From positions 5,534,501 through 5,598,500 of the forward strand of contig BRKX01000017.1 of assembly GCA_026008535.1 (NCBI GenBank): a DNA stretch of 64,000 nucleotides, given 5' to 3'. This DNA is from Perilla frutescens (taxonomy: Eukaryota; Streptophyta; Magnoliopsida; Lamiales; Lamiaceae). The stretch's first letter is position 1, and the number at the start of each line of letters is the position of its first letter. A model generated the notes under the pieces. The model saw only the letters and a list, made by a program, of their open reading frames with translations. It did not search any database and was not told the origin of the DNA. A program made the position numbers and the translations under genes. Shown here one piece after another: positions 9,852-20,904 of the stretch.

Positions 9852-11098
9852 ATGCCGAAGAGATGGAGATCTTGCTCGGAGAAGGCATGAGTCTAATGGA
9901 AGTCATGGCCTCAACCGAAGAGGAGGTGAAGCCTACTCCTGAGCTCGAGCTCAAGGAGCTCCCATCTCATCTCAAATACGTCTATCTCAACGATGAAGAG
10001 AAGAAGCCCGTGATCATCTTTTCCGGGCTAGAAAAAGATAAAGAAGACCTCTTAGTAGCCGTACTAAAGAGGAACAAGAAAGCCATTGGATGGAGTTTTT
10101 CCGACATCAAAGGCATTAGCCCCTCTACGTGTATGCATCGCATCATTCTAGAGGAAGGGGCTAAGCCGGTTTGTGAAGGGCAAAGGAGGCTCAACCCCGT
10201 GCTAATAGAAGTCGTAAAGAAGGAGATTCTTAAGCTCCTAGTGGAAGGGATCATTTATCCCATAGCCAATAGTGAATGGGGGAGCCCGGTCCATGTGGTG
10301 CCAAAGAAAGGAGGGATAACGGTCGTTGAGAACGACAAAGGCGAACATGTGGCTACACGGACCACCACCGGGTGGAGAATGTGCATTGACTACCGAAAGC
10401 TCAATGCCGCCACGAGAAAAGACCATTTTTCCCTTCCTTTCATTGATCAAATACTTGATAAACTTGTCGGAGATAGTTTTTATTATTTTCTTGACGGTCT
10501 ATCGGGTTATTTTCAGGTGGCCATAGCATCGGAGGACCAAGCTAAGACCGCATTCACGTGTCTGTTTGGTACGTTTGCGTGTCGGAGGATGCCATTTGGA
10601 CTATGCAATGCACCGGGGACTTTCCAAAGATGTATGTTCTCGATCTTCTCCGAAATGATTGGAGACTTCATTGAGGTATTCATGGATGATTTTTCGGTCT
10701 TTGGATCCTCATTTTCCGATTGTTTAGAGAAATTGGAACTTGTCTTAAAAAGATGCATAGAAAGTAGTCTAACTCTTAGTTGGGAAAAGAGTCATTTCAT
10801 GGTTACTAGTGGCATAGTCCTTGGTCATGTTGTGTTTAAAGACGGAATGAGTGTAGACAAGGCTAAGGTGGATGTGATTGAAAAATTGCCTCCACCCATT
10901 AATGTGAAAGGTGTTAGAAGCTTTCTAGGCCATGCCGGTTTTTACCGTAGGTTTATTAAAGACTTCTCAAAAATTAGCCAACCTCTATGCCATTTACTTG
11001 CTCAAGATGTTCCTTTTGAGTTTGATGAAAAATGCTTGCATGCTTTTAATGCTCTTAAGGAGAAATTGATCACCGCACCCATAGTTGTCCCCCCCTGA
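9812..11098 (+). CDS. Athila reverse transcriptase (open frame)
   Basis: Copies the element RNA into DNA. The frame contains plant gypsy RT motifs in order: VEGIIYPIANSEWGSPVHVV, WRMCIDYRKLNAATRKDHF, the first catalytic aspartate in YFLDGLSGYFQVA, MPFGLCNAPGTFQRCM, and FMDDFSVFG with both catalytic aspartates kept, then the LGHVVFKDG and FLGHAGFYRRFIKDFSKIS blocks. It ends at 11096-11098 right after a run of seven C residues; the next domain follows in the other frame, so a one-base change in that run broke the polyprotein. The RT core itself looks undamaged. Confidence 0.92.
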   Translation: MDEAYLKCGGDELNAEEMEILLGEGMSLMEVMASTEEEVKPTPELELKELPSHLKYVYLNDEEKKPVIIFSGLEKDKEDLLVAVLKRNKKAIGWSFSDIKGISPSTCMHRIILEEGAKPVCEGQRRLNPVLIEVVKKEILKLLVEGIIYPIANSEWGSPVHVVPKKGGITVVENDKGEHVATRTTTGWRMCIDYRKLNAATRKDHFSLPFIDQILDKLVGDSFYYFLDGLSGYFQVAIASEDQAKTAFTCLFGTFACRRMPFGLCNAPGTFQRCMFSIFSEMIGDFIEVFMDDFSVFGSSFSDCLEKLELVLKRCIESSLTLSWEKSHFMVTSGIVLGHVVFKDGMSVDKAKVDVIEKLPPPINVKGVRSFLGHAGFYRRFIKDFSKISQPLCHLLAQDVPFEFDEKCLHAFNALKEKLITAPIVVPP

Positions 11099-11450
11099 TT
11101 GGTCTTTACCATTTGAGATTATGTGTGATGCATCAAATTCCGCCGTGGGCGCCATTTTGGGTCACCGTATTGATAAAATTCTTCGTGTAATTTACTATGC
11201 TAGCCTTACCTTGAATAGTGCTCAAGTAAATTACACCACAACCGAAAAAGAATTGCTTGCCGTTGTGTTTTCTTTGGATAAATTTAGATCCTACATCTTA
11301 GGTTCTAAACTGATTGTGCATAGTGATCATGCGGCTTTAAGGCATTTGTTGACCAAACCACAAGCTAAACCTAGACTCATTAGGTGGATTTTGCTTGTGC
11401 AAGAATTTGATGTTGAGATTAAGGATAGGAAGGGTGTGAAAACGTGGTAG
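11085..11450 (+). pseudogene. Athila RNase H
   Basis: Removes the RNA strand during reverse transcription. Visible motifs are FEIMCDASNSAVGAILG, YTTTEKELLAVVFSLDKFR and VHSDHAALRHLLTK, which supply the D, E and D active-site residues. The frame starts by a shift from the RT frame and ends at 11448-11450 by another shift (a lost base around 11437-11444), after which integrase continues in the original frame. Confidence 0.88.
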
Positions 11451-12853
11451 CGGACCATTTATCTCGCCTCCCCGTCGATGAAAATTTCAATTTGTTGCAT
11501 GAAAAAGGAGTGGATTGTGATACATTTCCATATGAGCATGCTCTTGAGCTTAATTCCTCTCCTTGGTATGCCGATATTGTCAATTATCTTGCTTGTGATA
11601 AAATGAGACCTAACCCTTCTTTTCAAGAAAAGAAAAGATTTTTGGCAATGTGTAGGTATTACTTTTGGGACGATCCATACCTTTTCCATTTGGGAAAAGA
11701 CGAGATAATTTGAAGATGTGTCCCGGAAGAGGAGCAAACCGATGTTCTAGCCTTTTGCCACTCATCTCATTGTAGTGGCCATTTTGGAGGACAAAAGACG
11801 GCTAGAAAGATCCTACAATCCGGTTTGTATTGGCCTTCAATTTTTAAAGATGCTCATGCTTACTCCACTTCATGTGATAAATGTCAAAGACTTGGTAATA
11901 TTGGGAGAAGAAATGAAATGCCTTTAAATATCAATCTTATTGTTGAAATTTTTGATGTTTGGGGTATTGATTTTATGGGACCATTTCCTAACTCATTTGG
12001 CTTCGAGTATATCCTCTTAGCGCTCGATTATGTCTCAAATTGGGTTGAAGCAATCCCCACTAGGTCTTGTGACGCTAATGTGGTTATCAAGTTTGTGCAG
12101 GAGCACATTTTGAGTAGGTTCGGATTCCCTCAAGCAATCATAAGTGAGGGTGGAACTTATTTAACCAACAAGCTTTTTGCAAAATTGCTGAAGAAAAATG
12201 GAGTGACTCACAAGGTGGCGACTCCATACCATCCTCAAACTTCCGGTCAAGTTGAGACGAGCAACAAACAAATTCAAAACATTTTGAAGAAGACCGTGAA
12301 TGTGACGAGGAAGGATTGGTCACAAAGGCTATCGAATGCTCTTTAGGCGTACCAAACGGCTTACAAAACCATCCTAGGGATGAGCCCGTACCGCCTCGTT
12401 TATAGAAAAGCAAGCCATCTCCCCGTTGAGATCGAGCACCGAGCCTATTGGGCTATAAAGACGGTCAATTGTGATCTAGCAAGTGCGGGAAAGGAGCGAA
12501 CCTTGTAATTGTCCGAGCTCGACGAATTGAGAAATGAAGCCTATGACAATGCCAAGATTTACAAAGACAAAGTGAAGCGGCTACACGATAGGCGGATTGT
12601 TAAGAAAGAACTCACACTGGGCATGAAAGTTCTCCTTTTCAACACTAGACTGCGGCTCTTCTCCGGAAAACTCAAATCACGTTGGAGCGGACCGTTTATC
12701 ATCGAAGAAGTGTTTCCCTACGGAGTGGTCACATTGAAAAATCCGGTGACGAATGTTACATTCCAAGTGAACGGCCATCGAGTCAAGCCATATTATGAAG
12801 GGTTTTCGCACAAAGCCGAGGTGGAGGAATTGAAGCTAGTTAATTTCGATTGA
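11444..12853 (+). pseudogene. Athila integrase, broken by three stops
   Basis: Inserts the DNA copy into the genome. The frame begins VADHLSRLP, then an HHCC zinc-binding N-terminus (about 11758-11900, ending SCDKCQRLG), then the catalytic core with WGIDFMGPFP and HPQTSGQVETSNKQ. The C-terminal GPFIIEEVFPYGVVTLKN region ends at 12853. Three in-frame stops interrupt one otherwise continuous frame: 11711-11713 (TGA), 12344-12346 (TAG) and 12506-12508 (TAA). The residue where the second core aspartate is normally found reads SEGGTYL (about 12147), so that catalytic residue also seems lost. Confidence 0.88.
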
Positions 12854-13456
12854 AATCTCCAAGGACTTCGTCTAGCTCGAGACATTAAAATGAGCGTTGC
12901 ATGGGAGGCAACCCATGATTTTATTTTTTATATTTAGTTTAGTAATTTTACCCGCTGTTTAACATTTTTTGATGTGCAATTTTTGTTTATGTTGAATGGT
13001 TCTACAGGAGCAGGGGAGTCTATTTCAAACAGGGGAGTAATTTTATCAATTCCACACGCCGCCACGCGCAAGGCCCCTCGGCCCAGCGTCCACGCGAGCG
13101 CGCACCTGGAAAATTTCCCCCGCGGGCGCGCACCTGTACATTGACCCCCGCGGGCGCGCGCACCCCTTACGGCGGAACACCCCCGTGGCCACGCATCGGC
13201 CTGCGACCGCGGGCCCTCTTTTGCCCAGCTACCTCTTTAAAAAGGGCCCAGTTTCTGAACCCTATTTTCTTCACCCCGCGCCGTAACTCCTCCTCTTTGC
13301 TGCAAAATTCCACAGCAACTACTCCAAAAGAAAAAAATCCAACAAATTTCTGCTCAACCTTTCATTTGCCGCGTCCAACCCGCCGCCGCGCCCAAAACCC
13401 GCCGCCGCGTGTCCTCTTTTGCTGCTCTCTCCATCTTGCCTCAAGCTCTCATCTTC
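12854..13456 (+). other. Athila pol-ORF3 interval with GC-rich block
   Basis: Non-coding. AT-rich at first, then GC-rich at 13055-13215 with three near-copies of CGCGGGCGCGC spaced about 35-40 bp, the same motif as in the LTR. A TATA-like TTTAAAAAG at 13236-13244 follows, about 215 bp before the ORF3 start. This resembles a promoter for ORF3, though a splice-based expression route is equally possible. Confidence 0.5.
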
Positions 13457-14964
13457 ATGGCCCCGAGTAAAAAACTACTTTTACTGCATCAGGAGAGGCA
13501 GGTTCCAGTTCCATTAGGGAAGTGGAGAACCTTGCACACCAATTTGGAGCTCCCTTCTTTCTCATCTCCCCAGAAGAAGGTAAACGTTTCACAACCTTCC
13601 AAAAATTTGATATTACTTCTCCACGATATATTGATTGGAGGTTGATGCACTCTTTGGGGCTGGAGGAAAAAGTGACCAAATATCTTAAGTCTTTGAGCTT
13701 GGAGACGTTTGCAAAAATGAAATTTGAAGCTTATTATAATTTGTGTCTTGAATTTTTTATATCTTTTGAGTATGATGAGCGGGAGCAGAAGAAAATTTCT
13801 TTTAGAATGTTGGAGAACAGATATGAGGTCACATTGTCCACTATGAAAGACTATTTTGGTTTTGCATCCAAGGGCATTAAGGAACGGCCATCGGATTTCA
13901 ATGTGGCCAAGGCTTGGTATGAGATCTCAGGTTTTCACAACTGGGACCCCAAAGGGACACCGAGCAAATATATCCAGGATCCTGCATTATCCATGGTGCA
14001 CAAATTTTTGGCCTACAATGTCAGTGGGAAAGAGCAGGCCAACAAAGTGAATTCAACAGAGGTTTATCTTTTGTGGTGTGCCAAGAAGAAGAAGAAAGTT
14101 TGCCCTTCCACCTTCCTTTGGTCGGCCATCAAGGGTATGCGTCAGCGGGACATCCAACACCCTTCTTTCGGTGCCTTTATTTCCGTCTTAGCTGTTAAAC
14201 TTGGAGTGCTTGAAGAGAATGGCCCAGTCCCTAATGGCCAAACCCAAATTGCTCAGTACAACATTGACAAAGATGAGCTCAAACGGGCTCAGCTTATTTA
14301 TGATGAGCATCAGGTGCGCCCTCACGCCAAAAGGAATTGCGTTGAGAAGTTGCGGCTTGCCTAACAGGGCACCATGCAACTTACTGGAGGTGCCGGGACT
14401 TCGTCTGCACCACATGGTCTATCAGATGAACCTGATGAAGTGGAAAACGAAGAACCTGACGACAGAGAGGAGCAATGAGAAGGAGAAGAAGACGACCAAG
14501 AGCACCACTTTCAGCAGCCCCCACAACCCGACTTTCATATGCCGCAAGCCGACTGGACGTCCTTCCAGGACCATTTTGACACTTCTATGGGGCAATTCCA
14601 GCACAACTTTCAGGAGCACTATGACTCATCCCTGCACCAGTTCCGGCAAGGCCTCGAGCAAACACTGGTCAACTCAATGGGGCAGTTCCAGCAGCATTTT
14701 GTCTCCTCCATGGGCCAATACCGGCAAGATTACTCCAACACAATGACACAATTCCAAGATCGTTTCGACACTTCCATAGAAGAGTTTCATCAGGAGATGG
14801 GATCCCTATGTAATGATCTTGGGGATTTTCACCAGGAAGTCAATAGCCGCCTAGACAACCATGATGAGCGAATGACAGCTTTAGAGCACAGCTGGAACAA
14901 CTGGACCATCTCCTATCCCTACCCGCAGCCTCCACCACCACCTTATGATCCACCGGAGCAGTGA
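13457..14964 (+). pseudogene. Athila third ORF (envelope-position protein)
   Basis: About 500 codons in the position of the Athila third ORF, after pol. The N-terminal ~300 residues (for example FTTFQKFDITSPRYIDWRLM, FGAFISVLAVKLGVLEENG) resemble the plant proteins labelled ATHILA ORF-1/putative plant transposon protein. The C-terminal part (14539-14964) has repeated FQxxFxxS-type units, probably a coiled coil, and ends in a proline-rich tail. No signal peptide or membrane segment is apparent, so an envelope role is not supported by the sequence. Breaks: a one-base loss in the A run near 13469, TAA at 14362-14364 and TGA at 14476-14478; the frame continues through both stops. Confidence 0.75.
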
Positions 14965-16131
14965 AGTTCTTTTATGTTTTTGTGTACTTTTTATTTTTGT
15001 ATTCGTGTGCGTATTGTTATTGTTTCAGTTCACCCTTTTCCGTTGTTCGTTGGTTGTTTTTGTCGTATGTTTTGTAGGAACCAGCACCTGTTACCAGTCT
15101 TCTATGATCTGTAATGTGTTAATCTTCCCTATTCTCTTATTGCATCTTGTTTTCATACATTGAGGACAATGCATGTTTTAAGTGTGGGGGAGAGCTTGTT
15201 ATGTTATGTTATGGATCTCGTATTGTTGTTGTTCATGTTGTTCTGTTGTTTAAGTGAAACTTTTGTTGATCTATTGATGTTAAGTATGTGGTTTTAGTTA
15301 TCTTGGTATGTTGAGATTCTCCCACGTAGTATTTTGCCTTGCCCAATGGTCAAATTTGAAAAAAATTTATATGAATCTTCAAGGAATTATTTTCAAGTTG
15401 ATCATGAATAAATGAATTGATCAATGGTTTCGCTCTTAAACATGAATTATTCTTGAATGTGATCACAAATTGATGATTGATTTGAAGAGTCTTTCCATTG
15501 AAAGAATAGGAAGCATGCTTGGCCTTGTTCTTGAAAATTGCTCCCCTTAATCATTTATCCTCGTATTTTTATTAATAAAACAAAAAGGGGGAAAATAAGG
15601 ATCTCTACTCCTCTAGTTGAAGTATTCGACTATGAGTATGGGAAACCACACAAGGACACTAGGGATTCCCTCCCTATGGTTATACCTTGTGATTTTTTAT
15701 TCGTACCCCCATGAATGTGTTTAAATAAATGGGATTGCATTCCGGATTCTACTCCTCTCATGTGTGTGTCAATCCTTTCACGTGTTGCATGATGAGTATG
15801 GGAAACCACATTAGGAAGCTCGGTTATGCTCGATGATTTGACCTACTGATCTTTATCCTGTGTTTGCAATCCCCTTTGTCGCTTTATGTAGTATCTTAAT
15901 AAAGGTGGATATGATTTGTGGGGATGTAATTTCATTGAATATGGGCTAACGTGTTCTCCTAGACTTGAAAGGACAAGCAATTCACTTGATTATCTATTGT
16001 GTTCACATTCTTGGATAATTAATGCTCTTGTGTAAACCATGCAAATTTTCAATTACATGATCACCTTGTGAATATTTCCTTCTTGATTCATATTTTTAAT
16101 TTCTTATTTGCTTGAGGACAAGCAAAGAGCT
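14965..16131 (+). other. Athila 3' non-coding region
   Basis: No gene seen. AT-rich, with two dispersed copies of a GAGTATGGGAAACCACA block (about 15634 and 15796) and an internal AAGTGTGGGGGAG at 15180-15192, identical to the core of the polypurine tract at the 3' LTR. Confidence 0.7.
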
Positions 16132-16145
16132 AAGTGTGGGGGAGT
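16132..16145 (+). other. Athila polypurine tract
   Basis: AAGTGTGGGGGAGT immediately before the 3' LTR. The purine-rich core would prime plus-strand DNA synthesis. Confidence 0.8.
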
Positions 16146-18011
16146 TGTTTGGTGTTTATTTGTGGTGTTTTGTTGCATGATTTTGTATGTTTCCTTTGTA
16201 TTTTCTAGTATTTTGTTCTAGTTTATCTATAGGTTTTGTGTGATTTTATTCTCTGCTGCTCTTATGGTTGAATAAGCCAAGTTTCGGAAAACTTGAGCTT
16301 TTGTACGCAATATTTTAATTTTTAGGTAATAAGGTGGCATGGAGTGAAGATGGACCGGAAGAGATGCACCCGGAAGGCGGAGCCAGAGGCCCCGCGGCCG
16401 CGCACCATGAAGACCAAACAACCCCCGCGGCCATGCGAGTCCCGCGCCCGCGCGAGGGTGCTCTCGGCGGAGACACCCCACGGGCGCGCGCATACCAAGC
16501 CCTCCGTGGGCGCGGGTGCCCCGCGGGCGCGCAATCTGCTTTGTTTCGCCCGATCATTGCCCTGTCTTGCACTCGACTTTCGCCTTTCCATTCACTATTT
16601 TGCACAATAAGGCATTTCCTTCAACCTCCATCATTTTGGCATGTTGGATATGAGACTTTTGGCCAACCTAATCTTGCAATAGGATCATAGGGATTTATTT
16701 CCCTAAATCTAGTCTTGGACTTTTGCTCTCCAATCTCCCCCCAAATCCCTCTCAATTAATGCTCCATCACCATCATCTTACCGCCTTACCTCTCTCCTAC
16801 CACCATACCTCTCATCATATTCATCTATCATCTCTCTCTCTCTCTACCTATCATATCTCTCCTCCCTCTCTCATATCTCTAATAGATTTTGGGGAGGATC
16901 ATCAAATCATTCACTACCATTCATTCCATACTCTCCACTCTCACCACTCCATCCTCTTCATTTTCTCCATTCTCTCTTTTTTTCCATACACACTACACAC
17001 ACTAAATCTCTACACCATTTTCCTTCACCATTTCCACCATCACCACATCCACAAGAGGGAAGAGGAGATAAGGAAGAAGAAGAGAGCCAAGCCAAGCAAG
17101 AAAAAGAGACGAAGAGAAGGTCGACGACGAGCCATCCGCGGAAGCTAAGCTCGGAGAAGGTTCATCTTGTATTTTCTTTGCATTTCTTGAATGTTTGTGG
17201 GGATTTGTCCCAAAACTCTTGAAGAATACTTAATATTGTAGAAGTTGAGTTATTTGCATTTGATTTATGAGATGACTTCCTTCTATGGTATTTGTGTTGT
17301 TTTGAGCATGTTTAGTGGCTAATCTCTCTATTAGGGGGTAGAGGATCGATGTGGTTTTGATCTATACTTGTTCTTGTGATTGTTGCTGTTGGAATCATGC
17401 TTTTTCATGTTTAGGTAATTGATCACTACTTGAACATTGATAGGATTTAGAGGAGTCTTGATTGTGAATCTAAGTCTGGAAATTGGTTCTTTCGATGTTA
17501 GGTACATGGGGTTCCTAAGCCTAATATGTTAATCTTGCTCGTATGATATAGCTAAGAGAGATTTAACGGATAGACGGTGATAGGTTGAAGTTAAACTAAT
17601 TGGAAGGGTCTATCATATTTGTGAGAATAACATTATCAACTTGACTTAAGCATAGTGATAAAACCATTGAGAAAATCTACACCCTAATACCTTAATCAAG
17701 CTTATTTCTTCTAATCTCGATTTAATTTGTGTTTTTGCATTTAATTATCTTGCTTTATTGTCCATTTCAAATTCCTAGCATAATCATCATGAAACCCCCG
17801 CGTTAGAATGTTTAGATTTTATTTTAGTTGTTTACATGAAGCATGTGTAGTCTATAGATAATTCTTTCATATAAAGTCTTCCTTGAGAGATCGACTCGGG
17901 TTAAGCTTATCGCTTCTACAATTGACTCCGTCCAATTGCGGGTGTGGTCCTTATTAGTCGTCTAGTGAGCATAAACCGGAAGTTATAAGTATAAATTTGG
18001 ACTGCGAAACA
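16146..18011 (+). repeat. Athila 3' LTR
   Basis: 1866 bp, starts TGTTTGGTG and ends GCGAAACA. It is nearly colinear with the 5' LTR; the last ~10 bp differ and a few small indels exist in the GC-rich part. It is followed at 18012 by the right target duplication ATGTT. Confidence 0.9.
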
Positions 18012-18016
18012 ATGTT
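18012..18016. repeat. Target-site duplication of Athila element (right)
   Basis: ATGTT, matching 5366-5370. Its last base is also the first base of the SIRE-like LTR (TGTTAGGATG), so Athila integrated across that LTR boundary. Confidence 0.8.
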
Positions 18017-19826
18017 GTTAGGATGAACTATCAAGAAAACCCCTAATGTTGGTTTTGATGAAATGTCAAAACATGTAGAAATCTCTTCTGAAAAACTGCA
18101 GAAGTTCCAAGTTGAAAAGGTAAACTGACCAAAAAGAGACTCCAAAAACAGCTCAGCTGAAGCTAGAAGTCAACTGCATTGGAGCATGGTTAACCCAACT
18201 AAACAGATGCATCAACCAGTCAGGAAATAACCCAACTGAGGGTTAAAGCACAAAAGTTAATTCATCGTGAATCAAACTGACAGCCGAGTCGGTCAAGTTG
18301 GAAGAGAAATCAAGCTGATTAAAGAAACTGACAACAAGTCAGTTAAAACTGAAGACTGGAAGCATCCAACTGTCGGCCAAAAGTCAAACTAAAGTTAAGA
18401 GCCAAACCAACTGATGATGGCCAGAGCTAGAGTTAGCTAGCTCAAAGCTCAAATATGACATCAACTACTGACCAAGTTCAAAATAAGACCAGTAAAGCTA
18501 ACAAACTATTAATCAGTTTGTGAACAGTTCAACTAGTAAATAAGCTCAAGATAAGACCAGCCAAACTGATCGACCAGTCAAACAGTTGTGATCAGTCGAA
18601 CTGGCGAAAGAGCTCTGAAGAACAACCAACTGAAGCCATAGCTGAACCAAGCTGCCAAGAACAGAACTGCCAACTGGACCAATCCAGAATTGAAAGATGA
18701 GCAGCTGACTGGACCAGTCTAGAACTGAAAGACGAGTAGTTGGAGAATTACCAACTGGACCAGTCTAGAACTGGAAGCTGAGCAACTGATGAGTCTGCCA
18801 ACTGAAGCTTCCCACATTTAATGCTCAACCAAAGATCTTGATATTAATGAAGAAGATCTTGGAATAAATACTCTGCAGAGATCGATTGGCTGAGCAACGG
18901 CTAATTCAAACAGGCTTTAATGGCTATAAGAATTAACTACCATCGATAGATCAACAGAATAAACGATCAGTGGAACCCAATGGTCACATAGATCACTCAT
19001 CTATATAAGAAGAGTGAATCTCATTTATTTTAAGACTTTCGCCATTCTAATTCTTGCTATATTGCATATACATACAACTGAGCTTTCTTTCTCTTCCCCC
19101 CATAGCTCAAGTTCAACCACTGTCAAGCTGTGAAAGTCACAACTGAGAAGAAGATCTTAAAGAGTCAATCAGCTAGCTGTTGAAGAAGTCCAGCAAGAGC
19201 GAGCTTCTCAGTTCATGAAAGTCAACGATCAACTACTCAGCTCAACTCAATGAGCATATCAGTTGATACCAGTTTCAAGACTATATTCTTGAAGATCAAA
19301 AGAGATCTAAAATCTTATAAAGACGAGCAATAGCACCTAATTCCCCAGTGAACTATTGGGGGCTGCAAGTGTGAGCTGTCAAAATCAGCTGAGGAGACCG
19401 TAGCTCTGCGAGAACTACCATTTTCGGGACAACAATAGTTGAAAAGACGACCATGACTTTGTGAGAGTTGTCGTTTCCAGGTTCAACCCCTGTCTTCATT
19501 GTGTAATTGTAATAAGGGAACTTTACCATTACATAGTGAATTGCCATTTTCAGTAAGGAAGAGAGAACGTAGAAGTTTAAGCTTCAAACCTCTATAAACT
19601 GTTTGTGTGTTGTACTTATCGCTCTCTATCTGGATTTCTTTAAACTGCACACCTTGCTCACACAAGCTGCACTTTTGAGTCAACTGATCATCTCAATTGA
19701 ATGTGTGCATTGATAAGCTTTATACGCGAGTCAAGGGCCCTATCTATTCTGTATTCAAGTCAAAAGTTTTTGAGTTAGTTTATTCACTCTCCCTCTAAAC
19801 TAACTTCGACTCGCCCGGGACCAACA
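18016..19826 (+). repeat. SIRE-like 5' LTR
   Basis: Begins TGTTAGGATG and ends GGGACCAACA before the primer-binding site, about 1.81 kb. The central part (18120-18800) is full of short repeated AACTGA/CCAACTG motifs, giving a low-complexity purine-rich texture. A decayed minus-strand relative lies at about 37495-38640. Confidence 0.8.
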
Positions 19827-19828
19827 AG

Positions 19829-19840
19829 TGGTATCAGAGC
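19829..19840 (+). other. Primer-binding site, SIRE-like element
   Basis: TGGTATCAGAGC, complementary to initiator methionine tRNA, two bases after the LTR. Confidence 0.88.
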
Positions 19841-19897
19841 GGTTGATTCTAAGGATCAACCATTTCTGCAGATCAACTAAATCAGATCTACTTATTT

Positions 19898-20560
19898 ATG
19901 CTAACGTGTCAAGTTATGGGAAACTATAAACTACCTCTATTTTCAGTTGTGAATTATTACAATTGGAGTAGGAGAATGAAGGCACATCTCTGCTCGATCC
20001 AAGAGAATATGTGGGAAGTTATCGAAGAAGGTCCAATCACCATTATGATGGACAATGAAGCCCACATTGTTGATATTAATCAACCAGCAAGGACCCCAAA
20101 GCCAACTCATCTTCTCACCAGTAAAGAGAAGAAGTTAAAGAATCTAGAGTTCATTGCACAAGCTGCACTCTTCCAAACTCTAGATGAAGACATAATGAAA
20201 GATACTAAAAACTGTCGAACTACTAAGGAGATATGGGACTTGCTAGTAGATCTTTGCCAGGAGTCCAAAGCCATCAAATAAAATAAGCTCCCGCTGGCGG
20301 TCGACAAATATTAATCCTTCAAGATACAATCTGAAGAGACCATGTTGAGCCTCGAAACAAGATTTATTGGCATAATCAGCGAGATGAATAACCTGGGAAG
20401 AAGCTATCCCAACTATGAGATGAATTCCAAAATTCTAGATACTCTCACAGAAGAATGGGATATGAAGAGCTACCAAGGAGTCAAGAAACTTGAATAGCAT
20501 CACCCCCAGAGAAATTTTTAGCTCTCTCAAGGCTCATGAGTATAGCCTAAACTAAAAAAG
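19898..20560 (+). pseudogene. SIRE-like gag, capsid part
   Basis: The clean frame 19898-20281 includes NYYNWSRRMKAHLCSIQENM and EIWDLLVDLCQE, typical of SIRE-type gag. After the stop at 20279-20281 the similarity continues with further stops and shifts (about 20330-20560). The likely start is the ATG at 19916 rather than 19898. Confidence 0.78.
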
Positions 20561-20904
20561 AGAAGCATCCACATCATTAGCTCAGGATGTAGCTTTCTAT
20601 GGAGAAATGAATCAATTTAGAGAAGCTCGAGGAAGAAATAGCTTCCGACCAAGGAGCTCACCAGCCAGAGAGAATCTAGGAGGATCAGCAATCGATCGAA
20701 GATAAGAAGTAACTGAAAAGAAAGAAAATCTGACTGAAGACATCAATGATCGAATCCAGTCAGTAACAAGGCTTCTTGAAAAGCTGAAGAAAATCAGGGA
20801 TCAACAATCAGTTTCACATCAAACTGATGAAGTCCCGAAAGGAGAAAGAAACCAGCAGCCAGTTGAACGATCAGCTGAATAGTCCAGGGTAGCCAGCTGA
20901 AGCA

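Larger units (their letters stand above)
5371..18011 (+). mobile_element. Full-length Athila-type Ty3/gypsy retrotransposon
   Basis: A 12.6-kb element with two LTRs of about 1.87 kb, a primer-binding site for tRNA-Asp, gag, protease, RT, RNase H, integrase, a third ORF in the envelope position, a polypurine tract and a 5-bp target duplication. The order and the proteins fit the plant Athila lineage. The two LTRs are very similar by eye (small indels, scattered substitutions), pointing to a fairly recent insertion. Gag, pol and the third ORF all carry stops or frameshifts, so this copy cannot make complete proteins. It sits at the very edge of the SIRE-like LTR that starts at 18016. Confidence 0.93.
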
